A DNA stretch of 64,000 nucleotides from Kitasatospora aureofaciens (GTDB taxonomy: Bacteria; Actinomycetota; Actinomycetes; Streptomycetales; Streptomycetaceae): assembly GCF_001188955.3 (NCBI RefSeq), contig NZ_JPRF03000020.1, positions 95,406-159,405 of the forward strand, in the 5' to 3' direction. The notes beneath the pieces were generated by a model. It ran no database searches. It worked only from the letters and a program-made list of their open reading frames with translations, and was not told where the DNA came from. Positions 11,724-19,555 of the stretch are shown here, piece by piece (the first letter of the stretch is position 1; each line of letters begins with the position of its first letter). The translations under genes and the position numbers were made by a program.

Positions 11724-12826
11724 GCGAGCGGAGCGAGCGACCCGTCGAGCGGCGCATGAGCGACGGTGACTCCGAGGAGCGCGGCTTCCCGTCGCTGCGA
11801 CTGGTGCCCAAGGCCGAGGCGCCGCAGAGCGCCCGGGACTTCAAGACGGACCAGGAGGTGCGCTGGTGCCCCGGCTGCGGGGACTACGCGATCCTGGCCG
11901 CGGTGCAGGGCTTCATGCCGGAGCTGGGCGTCAGGCGCGAGAACACCGTGTTCGTCTCCGGGATCGGATGCTCCTCGCGCTTCCCGTACTACATGAACAC
12001 CTACGGGGTGCACTCGATCCACGGCCGGGCGCCGGCGATCGCCACCGGGCTGGCCTCCTCCCGGCGGGACCTGAGCGTGTGGGTGGTGACCGGCGACGGC
12101 GACGCGCTGTCGATCGGCGGCAACCACCTGATCCACGCGCTGCGGCGGAACGTCAATCTGAAGATCCTGCTGTTCAACAACCGGATCTACGGCCTCACCA
12201 AGGGCCAGTACTCACCGACCAGCGAGCTGGGCAAGATCACCAAGTCCACCCCGATGGGCTCGCTGGACGCGCCGTTCAACCCGCTGTCGCTGGCGATCGG
12301 CGCCGAGGCCTCCTTCGTCGCCCGGACCATCGACTCGGACCGCCAGCACCTCCAGTCGGTGCTGCGGGCCGCGGCCGAGCACGAGGGCACGGCGCTGGTG
12401 GAGATCTACCAGAACTGCAACATCTTCAACGACGGCGCCTTCGAGGTGCTGAAGGAGGCCGGCACCCGGGACGAGGCGCTGATCCGGCTGGAGCACGGTC
12501 AGCCGATCCGCTTCGGCGCGCAGGCGGCCAACGGCGTCTTCCGGGGCCCGGACGGCGAGCTGTTCACGGCGCCGGTCACGGCGGACAACGAGGCGCGGCT
12601 GCTGGTGCACGACGCCCACGCGGCCAGCCCCGCCACCGCCTTCGCGCTCTCCCGGATCGCCGACGCGGACACCCTGCACCACACGCCGATCGGCGTGCTG
12701 CGCGACGTCCGGCGGCCGGTCTACGACGAGTTGATGGAGAGCCAGCTGACCGCGGCCGTCGAGCAGCGCGGTCCGGGCGACCTGGCGACGCTGCTGGCGG
12801 GCAGCGACACCTGGACGGTGGACTGA
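11720..12826 (+). CDS. korB: 2-oxoacid:ferredoxin oxidoreductase subunit beta (KorB type)
   Basis: 368-residue thiamine-diphosphate-binding beta subunit, partner of the preceding KorA. RWCPGCGDYAIL (about residues 51-62) carries the CPGCG motif. The ThDP/Mg motif is GDGDALSIGGNHLIHALRRN through LLFNNRIYGLTKGQ, with Asn-Asn in place. ATG 11720 overlaps the korA stop in an ATGA arrangement, so the two subunits are translationally coupled. A second in-frame ATG 13 codons on (MSDGDSEERG) is possible but lacks the coupling. No dedicated ferredoxin gene is adjacent, so electrons must go to an unlinked ferredoxin. Confidence 0.93.
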
Positions 12827-12867
12827 CCCACCCGGGCGGTGGGCCGACCGTCCGCCGCCGCGAGTTC

Positions 12868-12903
12868 GGCGCCCCCGTCCCGGTCTCCCGGGGCGGGGGC
12901 GCC
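12868..12903. terminator. Bidirectional hairpin between korB and the VOC gene
   Basis: Arms 12868-12883 and 12888-12903 (16 bases, one G-T pair) with a four-base loop, lying between convergent genes that end at 12826 and 12921. It can serve both strands. Confidence 0.75.
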
Positions 12904-12920
12904 CGCGTTCCGCGGAACGG

Positions 12921-13301
12921 CTACTGCTTCACCCACTCGACCAGCTCGACCACGACCCCGTTCGGGTCGGTGACCTGGAACAGCTTCTCGCCCCACGGCT
13001 CCTCGCGCAGCGGCAGGGTGATCGCGACCCCCTCCTCGCGCAGCCGCCGCTCCTCGGCGGCGATGTCCTCGACCACGAACGCCAGGACCACCCCGTCCGC
13101 GGTGCGGTGACGCTGCTCCTCGGGCAGCACCTCCAGGCCGCGCCGCAGGTAGACGACGTTGACCCCGCCGCCCGGGTGGGCGAGCGAGACGAAACCGTCG
13201 GCGGACATCTGCTCGGTGTAGCCGAAGTGCCGCCGGAGGAAGGCGGCGGAGGTCCCGGTGTCCTCGACGGTCAGGGAGACGGCGGTGTCGGTGATCTGCA
13301 T
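12921..13301 (-). CDS. VOC-family (glyoxalase/dioxygenase superfamily) protein
   Basis: 126-residue single vicinal-oxygen-chelate module with the beta-alpha-beta-beta-beta arrangement: VSLTVEDTGTSAAFLRRHFG at the N-terminus and FQVTDPNGVVVELVEWVK at the C-terminus, the latter holding the usual final metal-ligand Glu. Members act as glyoxalases, fosfomycin or bleomycin resistance proteins, or dioxygenases, and the substrate cannot be inferred here. The start is ATG at 13301 with GAGAGGG eight bases upstream. It is a single-gene unit closed by the hairpin at 12868-12903. A short palindrome lies about 50 bases upstream of the start. Confidence 0.85.
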   Translation of the reverse strand: MQITDTAVSLTVEDTGTSAAFLRRHFGYTEQMSADGFVSLAHPGGGVNVVYLRRGLEVLPEEQRHRTADGVVLAFVVEDIAAEERRLREEGVAITLPLREEPWGEKLFQVTDPNGVVVELVEWVKQ

Positions 13302-13347
13302 GGCGGAGCCCTCTCGTCATGGCGCACGGTTATCCCGTACGCAGTAC

Positions 13348-13359
13348 ACTATACATAGT
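13348..13359. promoter_or_regulatory. Possible operator/promoter palindrome upstream of the VOC gene
   Basis: ACTATACATAGT is a palindrome with five-base arms and two central bases, in a locally AT-rich patch. On the minus strand it contains TATAGT, a reasonable -10 for the VOC gene about 47 bases upstream of its start. A repressor site over the promoter is an inference; no regulator gene adjoins. Confidence 0.35.
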
Positions 13360-13409
13360 ACGGAGAATTGCGCCAGAGGTGCCCGGCCCGGAACACCGGT
13401 GGGGGAAAG

Positions 13410-13448
13410 GCAGCGAGGGAGGCCCCCGATGGGGGCCTCCCTCGCTGC
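13410..13448 (-). terminator. Strong hairpin terminator of the LCP gene
   Basis: Perfect 18-base arms (13410-13427 and 13431-13448) with a three-base loop, ending 13 bases downstream of the minus-strand stop at 13462. It is one of the strongest hairpins in the window. Confidence 0.85.
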
Positions 13449-13461
13449 GGTGCCGGTCGCG

Positions 13462-15129
13462 TCAGAAGACGCAGGGGATGCCGCCGTCGGACTCGGCGTC
13501 GACGCCGGGGCCCTGCATCGGCAGGTTGGCGGCGGGGTCGCCGGTGGGGGCGGGGCCGCTGGGGGCGGCGGGCTTGTCGCCCGCGACGCCGGTGAAGCTG
13601 CTGCCGAGGGTGACCACGACGTGGTCCGCGGGGGTGGCGGCCGACTCGGTGGCGGTGACCCCGTAGCGGGCGGCTATCTGGTCGGCGGCGTCCTTGGCGC
13701 CCTTGCCGTAGGTGACCGTGGTGGCCTTGGGCTTGCCGGCGGCCGGGCCGGTCCTGCCCTCCTTGAACCCCATCGCGACCAGGGCCTTGGCCTCGGTGGC
13801 GGAGGAGACCCCGGCGGCCGAGGAGCCGTTGAACACCTCGACGGTGGCCGGGGCGACCGCCTTGGCCGGGGTGGTCGCGGTCGGCGAAGGGGCGGCGGCC
13901 TCGGTGGGCGGGGCGTCGGTGGCGCCGTCGGCCGGGGCGGCGGGAGCGGCGGCGTCGGCGTAGCCGAACACCTGCTTGACCACCTTCTGGATCTTCGACG
14001 GGGTGACCAGGTTCACGTCCTGGCCGTTCCTGGTGCCGAAGCCGTCGAAGGTCAGGGTGTTGAACTCGACATTGCCGCCGGTCAGGGCCGGGGCCTGCTG
14101 GGCGAAGTCCAGGACGTTCCACTCGTTGTCGATCACCAGGTCCTTCTGGACGACACCGAACAGGTCCTTGAGCTTGCCGATGTCGCTGATGATCCCGTCC
14201 TGCTTGAGCTTGTGCACGACGGAGGAGATGAAGGCCTGCTGGCGGTGGGTGCGGGCGAAGTCGCCGGTGTTGCCCTTGCCGTCGTCCAGGTTGTGGCGCT
14301 GGCGGACGAAGGCGAGCGCCTGGGAGGCGTTGAGGGTGTTGATGCCCTTCTTGAAGTCGGCGCCGGAGCCCTGGCCCTCCATGGCCGGGTCCTTGGTGTC
14401 GTGGGTCAGGCAGACCTGGATCGGCTCGACGGCCTTGGCGATGTCGTAGAAGCCCATCAGGTTGACCTCGGCGACGTGGTCGATGGGCTGGTCGACGAAG
14501 GTCTGGACGGTGCGGATCGTCGCCGCGCGGCCCTCGTCGCGGCCGGCCTTCTCCAGGTCGGCACCCTTGAGCCCCTTGGCCTTCGAGCCGCCGTTGAACT
14601 TCTCCTTGGCGATCCCGTACGCCTCCTTGATCTTGTGCATGCCCTGCTGGGAGCCGTCCCCGTTGAGGGTCATCACGTAGTCGTCGCGCGGGATGGAAAT
14701 CGCCTGCACCTTGCCGCCGCCCGCCGGTATGTGCAGCAGGATCAGCGAGTTGGTGTTGTAGCCGCCGACGTCCGAGCTGTGGCCGGCGTGCAGTTCGTCC
14801 TGGACGAACTGCGGGGGCAGGTCGGAGCCGTCCATGTTCTTGCGGCTGTCCAGGCCGATCAGCAGCAGGTTGACCGAGTTGTCCAGGTGCTTGGGGGCGT
14901 CCTTCTTGGTCTGCGCGATGGCGTTGGAGGTGGTCATGCCGTCGGTGAGGGACGTGTACTCGTACCAGACCACGCCGCTGGCCGCGAACACCGTGAGGCC
15001 CACCGTGGTGGCCAGCACCCGGGTGGCGATCAGCAGCGGGGAGGGGCCGCGGCGGCCCGCCGGGGCGTCGTCCGTGCTCCTGCGGGCGGCGGGCCGACGG
15101 CCCCCCTGCTGCTCGCGGTCCTCAGCCAT
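13462..15129 (-). CDS. LytR-CpsA-Psr (LCP) family protein with LytR C-terminal domain
   Basis: 555-residue membrane-anchored protein of the family that transfers glycopolymers (teichoic acid or arabinogalactan-like polymers) from lipid carriers to peptidoglycan. A cytoplasmic N-terminus rich in Arg/Gln/Ala precedes one membrane helix (about residues 33-55). The LCP domain follows: NLLLIGLDSRKN near residue 88, NTNSLILLHIPAGG and ISIPRDDYV with the conserved Arg/Asp residues that hold the polyprenyl phosphate, then FVRQRHNLDDGKGNTGDFAR. A LytR_C domain (VEVFNGSSAAGV, about residue 430 on) lies beyond an Ala/Pro/Thr linker. The ATG at 15129 overlaps the stop of the upstream DUF6542 gene by eight bases. 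Confidence 0.93.
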   Translation of the reverse strand: MAEDREQQGGRRPAARRSTDDAPAGRRGPSPLLIATRVLATTVGLTVFAASGVVWYEYTSLTDGMTTSNAIAQTKKDAPKHLDNSVNLLLIGLDSRKNMDGSDLPPQFVQDELHAGHSSDVGGYNTNSLILLHIPAGGGKVQAISIPRDDYVMTLNGDGSQQGMHKIKEAYGIAKEKFNGGSKAKGLKGADLEKAGRDEGRAATIRTVQTFVDQPIDHVAEVNLMGFYDIAKAVEPIQVCLTHDTKDPAMEGQGSGADFKKGINTLNASQALAFVRQRHNLDDGKGNTGDFARTHRQQAFISSVVHKLKQDGIISDIGKLKDLFGVVQKDLVIDNEWNVLDFAQQAPALTGGNVEFNTLTFDGFGTRNGQDVNLVTPSKIQKVVKQVFGYADAAAPAAPADGATDAPPTEAAAPSPTATTPAKAVAPATVEVFNGSSAAGVSSATEAKALVAMGFKEGRTGPAAGKPKATTVTYGKGAKDAADQIAARYGVTATESAATPADHVVVTLGSSFTGVAGDKPAAPSGPAPTGDPAANLPMQGPGVDAESDGGIPCVF

Positions 15130-15583
15130 GCTGCTGCCCCCTCCGGTCCAGGACCACCCGGGCCACGATCACCACCGCGGCCGCGGCCGCGGCCTGCGCC
15201 ATCACCGGGAAACCGTGCACCACCCACTTCGCGGAGCCGGTCGCCAAGGCGTTGCCCCGGTACTTCTCGGAGTTCGCCGAGAACTCGACCGCGGCCGTCA
15301 CGCCGAGCACGACCAGCGGGGAGGCGGCGAGCACCCACCACCAGCCGCGGCGGGTGCTGAGCGCGGCCGCGAAGCCGGTGCCGAGCACCGCGCACACCGC
15401 GAAGACGATGCCCATGCCCGGCCCGGAGAACTCGTCGACCACCGCGCCGACCAGCGGCAGCCCGACGCCCACCACCCCGGGCAGGGCCGGCCCGCCGGAG
15501 AAGGGCCGCGCGGGGCCTGCGGGGCGGCCCGTCGCCCGCCGCCGTGAACCCTGGTCGGACGACCGTCCTCGCTGCCCCGCCAC
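15122..15583 (-). CDS. Small polytopic membrane protein (DUF6542-like)
   Basis: 153 residues if the GTG at 15583 is used. That start gives MAGQRGRSSDQGSRRR after GGGGGTGA, while the frame stays open to 15790 without a better signal. After a basic, Arg-rich cytoplasmic head of about 40 residues come roughly four hydrophobic segments, the pattern of DUF6542 proteins commonly found beside LCP genes in streptomycetes. It overlaps the LCP start by eight bases, so the pair forms one transcription unit and it may act with the LCP transferase. The function is unknown. The domain name is from memory of the family pattern. Confidence 0.7.
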   Translation of the reverse strand: MAGQRGRSSDQGSRRRATGRPAGPARPFSGGPALPGVVGVGLPLVGAVVDEFSGPGMGIVFAVCAVLGTGFAAALSTRRGWWWVLAASPLVVLGVTAAVEFSANSEKYRGNALATGSAKWVVHGFPVMAQAAAAAAVVIVARVVLDRRGQQHG

Positions 15584-15891
15584 TCGCTCACCCCCGGTGT
15601 TCCCGTGCTTCGCGCGCCGCTCGACGCTGCGCCGGGTCAGCCGTGGAAGAGCGGTAGCGGCGCTGCCAGTACGGGACGCTGGTGTTCGGCCGGCCGGTTC
15701 CCGTTCTCGGTTTCCCGTCGCTGCTCGGGGGCGGGCACGTTTTCGGATTCGCTCTACAGAGGTGTAGAGATCGTACGCAGCATAGAGCACGCCTGTTCGG
15801 TGGCAAGTCCGATCGCGAACGGATCTGCATACACTACACCGAGCAGTTTCTGAGCGGTCGGCGAGGGCGCCGACGGAGAAGGAGGAGGGCC
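15584..15891. other. Divergent intergenic region with a TetR-type operator
   Basis: 308 bases between the DUF6542 start (minus) and the TetR start (plus). It holds the 7-base-arm palindrome at 15752-15769 and a relatively AT-rich patch at 15740-15850 that probably contains both promoters. No further gene is supported. Confidence 0.6.
15752..15769. promoter_or_regulatory. Palindromic operator candidate for the TetR regulator
   Basis: CTCTACA GAGG TGTAGAG has perfect seven-base arms around four bases, a typical TetR-family operator geometry, 123 bases upstream of the TetR start and in the divergent promoter region. Autoregulation is inferred. Confidence 0.5.
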
Positions 15892-16545
15892 GTGGCCACC
15901 ACAGGCGGAGCGGGACGACCGGAGAAGCGCAAGGCGATCACCCGGGCCGCGACGACGGTCTTCGGGCGCGAGGGCTACGTCCGGGCCAGCATGGACGCGA
16001 TCGCGGCCGAGGCCGGGGTGTCCAAGCGCACGGTCTACAACCACTTCGCCGACAAGGAGACCCTCTTCCTGTCGGTGGCGCTCCAGAACTCAGCCGAACT
16101 CACCGAACGCATCCGTGAGTTGATGGCGAAGTACCTCGACCGGGTGGTGGACCTGCGCCGCGACCTGACCGACTTCGCGGTCGAGCGGGCGAACGCCGTC
16201 CTCTCCGCGGGCGAGCACGGCGCGCTCGGCCGGGCCATCCGCGCCGAGGTGGCCAACATCCCGGTGGACGTGCTGGAGGCCTGGCTGGAGGCCGGTCCGG
16301 TGGCCTCCCAGCGGGACCTCGCGCAGCACTTCGCGGCGCTCAGCGGGCGCGGACTGCTGGCCGTCGAGGACGGGGAGCTGGCCGCCGAGCAGTTCACCCT
16401 GCTGACCTTCCACGGCGTGGCCGAGCGCTCCTTCTGGGGCGCGCTGCCGGTGGCCTCGGAGGAGGTCGAGCGGATCGCGACGGCGGGCGTGGACGCCTTC
16501 CTGCGGATCCACGGCGGGCCCGGGGCGGGCCGGCCGGCGGGCTGA
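15892..16545 (+). CDS. TetR/AcrR-family transcriptional regulator
   Basis: 217 residues. The N-terminal TetR HTH is clear: RKAITRAATTVFGREGYVRA then MDAIAAEAGVSKRTVYNHFA and DKETLFLSVAL (about residues 10-60). The C-terminal ligand domain is of the AefR/TetR_C_7-like all-helical type and gives no hint of ligand. GTG 15892 is preceded by GGAGGAGG at a good distance; the open frame upstream to 15682 is not supported. The gene is divergent from the LCP/DUF6542 pair, which is therefore one possible target, with the palindrome at 15752-15769 between them. Confidence 0.9.
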   Translation: MATTGGAGRPEKRKAITRAATTVFGREGYVRASMDAIAAEAGVSKRTVYNHFADKETLFLSVALQNSAELTERIRELMAKYLDRVVDLRRDLTDFAVERANAVLSAGEHGALGRAIRAEVANIPVDVLEAWLEAGPVASQRDLAQHFAALSGRGLLAVEDGELAAEQFTLLTFHGVAERSFWGALPVASEEVERIATAGVDAFLRIHGGPGAGRPAG

Positions 16546-16566
16546 GCGGCCGCCGTCGCGGAGAAG

Positions 16567-16611
16567 CGGCCGGTGGGCGGGGCGGCCTGACGCCGCCCCG
16601 CCCACCGGCCG
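16567..16611. terminator. Bidirectional terminator between TetR and lipoprotein genes
   Basis: Perfect 20-base arms (16567-16586 and 16592-16611) with a five-base loop, between convergent genes ending at 16545 and 16619. Confidence 0.88.
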
Positions 16612-16618
16612 TCCCGCG

Positions 16619-17338
16619 TCACTTCCAGTTGACGCCCTTGCCCAGGGTGTACGGCTCGCCCCAGTACTCCGCGCCGGCCACCTTGGTCGCCGTCGGCGCC
16701 AGCGCCAGCACGCACGAGGTGATGGACTGGCCGTTGGTGAAGCCCTTCGGGAAGGACGGGTGCGGGCACTTGTCGAAGGTGCCGATCAGCATCACCTCGG
16801 AGGCCTCCGAGCCGTCCGGCAGCGTGCCCTTCACCTGGGTCAGGCTGGCGAAGGACAGGTCGGTGCTGCCGGTGTTGGTGACCTTGAACCGGACGTAGTA
16901 CGGCACCATGCCGGTGACCTTGTCGCCCAGCTTGAGCGGGGCGAGGTCGGCCGGGTCGCCCTTGTCGATCGAGGTCACCGCGAGCGAGACGGTGCCCTTG
17001 GTGCTGCCCGAGCTGAACGGGACGGTCGCGGCGTCGCCGATCTTCAGGGTGGTCCCGGGCGCCGCGGTGGGGCCGGCCTGGGCCGGGGCCCCGCCGGTGG
17101 AGCCCGCGGTGGAACCGCCCGGGACGGCACCGGTGGCGTCGCCGCCCGGCGCGGCCGCCGAACCGGAGGCCGCCGCAGTGGTGGGCGCGCCGGTCGGCGC
17201 GGCCGGCGCCCGGGTGGCCGGCGGGGTGCTGGCGCTGTCGGACGACGCCGCGTCGTCGTTGCAGGCGGTCATGGTGAGCGCGCCCACCACGGCCAGGCCG
17301 GCCAGGGCCATGGTGCGACTGTTGCGGATGGTCTTCAC
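16619..17338 (-). CDS. Secreted lipoprotein, DUF4352-like beta domain
   Basis: 239 residues. A basic start followed by a hydrophobic stretch ends at lipobox LTMTAC with the acylated cysteine at residue 26. A low-complexity Ser/Ala/Gly/Pro/Thr linker follows (about residues 27-100), and then a compact domain (TLKIGDAATVPF, VRFKVTNTGSTDLSF) of the kind found in Telomeric-repeat/DUF4352 extracellular immunoglobulin-like domains. Two cysteines (in FDKCPHPSF and SITSCVLAL) could form a disulfide. The GTG at 17338 has GGGGGAC upstream. The function is unknown; it probably sits on the outer face of the membrane. Confidence 0.8.
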   Translation of the reverse strand: MKTIRNSRTMALAGLAVVGALTMTACNDDAASSDSASTPPATRAPAAPTGAPTTAAASGSAAAPGGDATGAVPGGSTAGSTGGAPAQAGPTAAPGTTLKIGDAATVPFSSGSTKGTVSLAVTSIDKGDPADLAPLKLGDKVTGMVPYYVRFKVTNTGSTDLSFASLTQVKGTLPDGSEASEVMLIGTFDKCPHPSFPKGFTNGQSITSCVLALAPTATKVAGAEYWGEPYTLGKGVNWK

Positions 17339-17632
17339 GTGACGTCCCCCGTCAATGCGGACCGCCGTGGCGGCAGCCCTCCTGAGGGACGTTCATAGCG
17401 CAGTGGTCAACGCGCCCGCCACGATTTCGATCCCGTCTTGACGGCCCCGTGACGACTCCCTCGCAGGTCCGTGACAAGGGATGCCGAGTCGTGATCACAC
17501 GTGCCCGAACCGTGTGCCACCTCGGCGGATCGGCCCAGGGACCTCGACGGCCACCGGCGCAGGGGGCCACCGGTCAGCATGGTGCGCCGCCCGTCTTCCG
17601 GCCCCCGCCTGCCGGTGTGACACCCTCCTCTC

Positions 17633-18082
17633 ATGGACGGGTTCGAGCAGCGCATGGACAGCGCCTGGGAGTGGTGGGGCGCCGCGATCGAGGGCTCCCA
17701 GGAGGGCCGGTGGATCCGCACCGACGACGAGCGCCGGATCATCGACGACATCGCCGCCGCGGCCGTCGGCTGCCCGCCCTCGCCCGATGAACTGCCGTGG
17801 CGCGCCCGGCTGGCCCGCATCGTCCGCTGGGCCGCCGTACTGCGGCTCGCTGCGGGGGCCGGCGGCTGGGAGCTGGCGCCCGTCGCCGGAGCGGCCCCGC
17901 CCCGGCCCGCGGGCATGGCGGCCCTGCTCTCCGCCGTGTACGCGGTCGGAGAGCAGGGTGAGATCTGGCTCCGCGGCCTCCCGGCGGACGGCCCGCCGCC
18001 GGTCGCCGAGGTCCTCAAGGCGGAGGCCTTTCTCTTCGGGCCGGGCTCCGTCGAGGACCTCCGCCAGTTCTTCTACGACTGA
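17633..18082 (+). CDS. Hypothetical protein, 149 residues
   Basis: No family recognised. It is soluble, Ala/Pro/Trp-rich, has no signal peptide or membrane segment, and ends in VEDLRQFFYD. The codon pattern (G/C at third positions) fits a real gene in this strand and frame better than in the overlapping alternatives. The ATG at 17633 has no Shine-Dalgarno sequence, and a second ATG seven codons later (MDSAWEWW) is equally unsupported, so the start is uncertain. Upstream lie 294 bases without a gene, which carry the lipoprotein promoter on the other strand. Confidence 0.55.
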   Translation: MDGFEQRMDSAWEWWGAAIEGSQEGRWIRTDDERRIIDDIAAAAVGCPPSPDELPWRARLARIVRWAAVLRLAAGAGGWELAPVAGAAPPRPAGMAALLSAVYAVGEQGEIWLRGLPADGPPPVAEVLKAEAFLFGPGSVEDLRQFFYD

Positions 18083-18204
18083 CCGCGCCCGCCTCATGCT
18101 TTTTGTCGAGCCGTACGTCGCAGGAAGTCGGCCCGTCCGACTTCTGGCGACATACGCCGGGCCGGGGCGCAACCGAACAGCGGCTGCCGTCCGTATGAGC
18201 TGAT

Positions 18205-19320
18205 GTGAAGCTCACCGGCACCCCGTTCCTCGTCCTCGCGATCCTCCTCGTCCCGCTCTCCATGGGCCTGCTGATGTACCTGTGGAACCGGGTGCGCGGC
18301 CCGCAGCCGGTGCGTTTCGGCAGTCGGCTGCTCATGGTGGCCTTCGCCCAACTCACCGCCGTCACTCTGGTGTTCGTGGTCGTCAACAACGACAACCAGC
18401 TGTACGGCAGTTGGGACGACCTGCTCGGCACCGGAAGCCACGTCCGCACCGTGCCCGTCCCTCCGCCGGCGGACGCGACGGCGGCCGCGAACGCGCCCGG
18501 CCAGCCCAAGGTGACCCAGCAGTTCACCTCGGTGGACGACAAGGCCGTGCCGAAGGACGTGAGGACGACCGAGCTGAAGGGCCGGGTCTCCGGGGTGGAC
18601 GGCGAGGTGCTGGTCTGGACGCCGCCGCAGTACGACGACCCGGCGTACAAGGACAGGAAGTTCCCGGTGGTCGAGCTGCTCGTCGGCTTCCCCGGGTCGT
18701 CCAGCGCCTGGTTCGGCAGCATGAACGTCTCCAGGCAGCTGGCGCCGCTGATGAAGTCCGGGCAGGTCGCGCCGTTCATCCTGGTCTCGCCGCGCGTCGT
18801 GCTGCTCGAAGGGCACGTCGACACCGGCTGCGCGGACGTGCCGGGCAAGGTCAACGCCGAGACCTGGCTGGCACGGGACGTGCCGCAGATGGTGCTGGAC
18901 AACTTCCGCGCCGAGCCGGGCCCCGAGCGCTGGGCGGTGGCCGGCTACTCGGCGGGCGGGCACTGCGCCGCCCGGCTCGCCCTGGCGCACCCGAACCGGT
19001 ACCACGCCGGGGTGAGCCTGTCCGGGTACAACGACCCGATGGGCGAGTCGGACTCGCTCACCGCCAAGGACCCGCACCTGCGCGAGGTCTCCAACCCGGT
19101 CTACCTGCTCCAGCACGCGCAGACGCCGCCCGACGTCGCCCTGTACATGACCGGGAGGAAGGGCGACGGCTACGAGGACGCCCTGGCGCTCCAGAAGAAT
19201 GCCAAGGCGCCGACGGCCGTCACCCCGGTGGAGGTCAACGGCCCGCACCTGACGTCCACCTGGGAGCCGCTCGTCCCGCAGGTGTTCACCTGGCTCACCC
19301 AGACCGTCGGGAAGGGCTGA
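18205..19320 (+). CDS. Membrane-anchored esterase (alpha/beta hydrolase, esterase D/mycolyltransferase-like)
   Basis: 371 residues with two N-terminal hydrophobic segments (about residues 6-24 and 34-54), then an extracytoplasmic alpha/beta-hydrolase. The nucleophile elbow is GYSAGG with Ser249, and the likely catalytic His is His348 in NGPHLTSTW. LLVGFPGSSSAWFGS and FILVSPRVVLLEG flank the oxyanion region. The fold resembles the putative-esterase family that includes antigen 85, but mycolate is not expected in this organism, so the substrate is open. It starts with GTG at 18205. The run TGATGTGAAG offers only a weak ribosome site. Confidence 0.82.
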   Translation: MKLTGTPFLVLAILLVPLSMGLLMYLWNRVRGPQPVRFGSRLLMVAFAQLTAVTLVFVVVNNDNQLYGSWDDLLGTGSHVRTVPVPPPADATAAANAPGQPKVTQQFTSVDDKAVPKDVRTTELKGRVSGVDGEVLVWTPPQYDDPAYKDRKFPVVELLVGFPGSSSAWFGSMNVSRQLAPLMKSGQVAPFILVSPRVVLLEGHVDTGCADVPGKVNAETWLARDVPQMVLDNFRAEPGPERWAVAGYSAGGHCAARLALAHPNRYHAGVSLSGYNDPMGESDSLTAKDPHLREVSNPVYLLQHAQTPPDVALYMTGRKGDGYEDALALQKNAKAPTAVTPVEVNGPHLTSTWEPLVPQVFTWLTQTVGKG

Positions 19321-19333
19321 CCGTCACCGGCCG

Positions 19334-19489
19334 TCACCGCCGGGGCGGTTCGCAGCCGTCCGGCCCGCAGGCCTCCACCCCCTCGGCACCGAGCGGGACC
19401 AGCGGCGAGGGCACCCGGCTCTCCCGGGCCTGCTCCAGTGCCCGGGTGAAGGTCTCGGCGGGCTGGGCGCCGGCCACCGGCCACTCCGA
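19334..19489 (-). pseudogene. 3' remnant of a DsbA/FrnE-family thiol oxidoreductase
   Basis: Read on the minus strand, 48 codons ending with the stop at 19334-19336 give VAGAQPAETFTRALEQARES, then a short linker and EACGPDGCEPPRR. This matches, in my knowledge of the family, the extreme C-terminus of actinobacterial FrnE-like DsbA proteins (the GAQP-x-E-x-F helix and the ACGPDGC tail). Nothing upstream in frame encodes the thioredoxin fold or its CxxC, since the chitinase gene begins 66 bases away. It is therefore a gene stub, probably left after insertion of the chitinase or loss of the 5' part. A translated-database search would decide. Confidence 0.55.
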
Positions 19490-19555
19490 GCCGCTCACCG
19501 GTTGAGGGTCGCCACCGGCCGATCCGGCAGTACAGCCGCTCGCCCACCGCCGGGC

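Noticed and set aside
17407..18172. Antisense genes opposite the 149-residue hypothetical gene
   Set aside because: Codon third-position bias favours the plus-strand frame at 17633-18082, and no minus-strand frame shows a domain.
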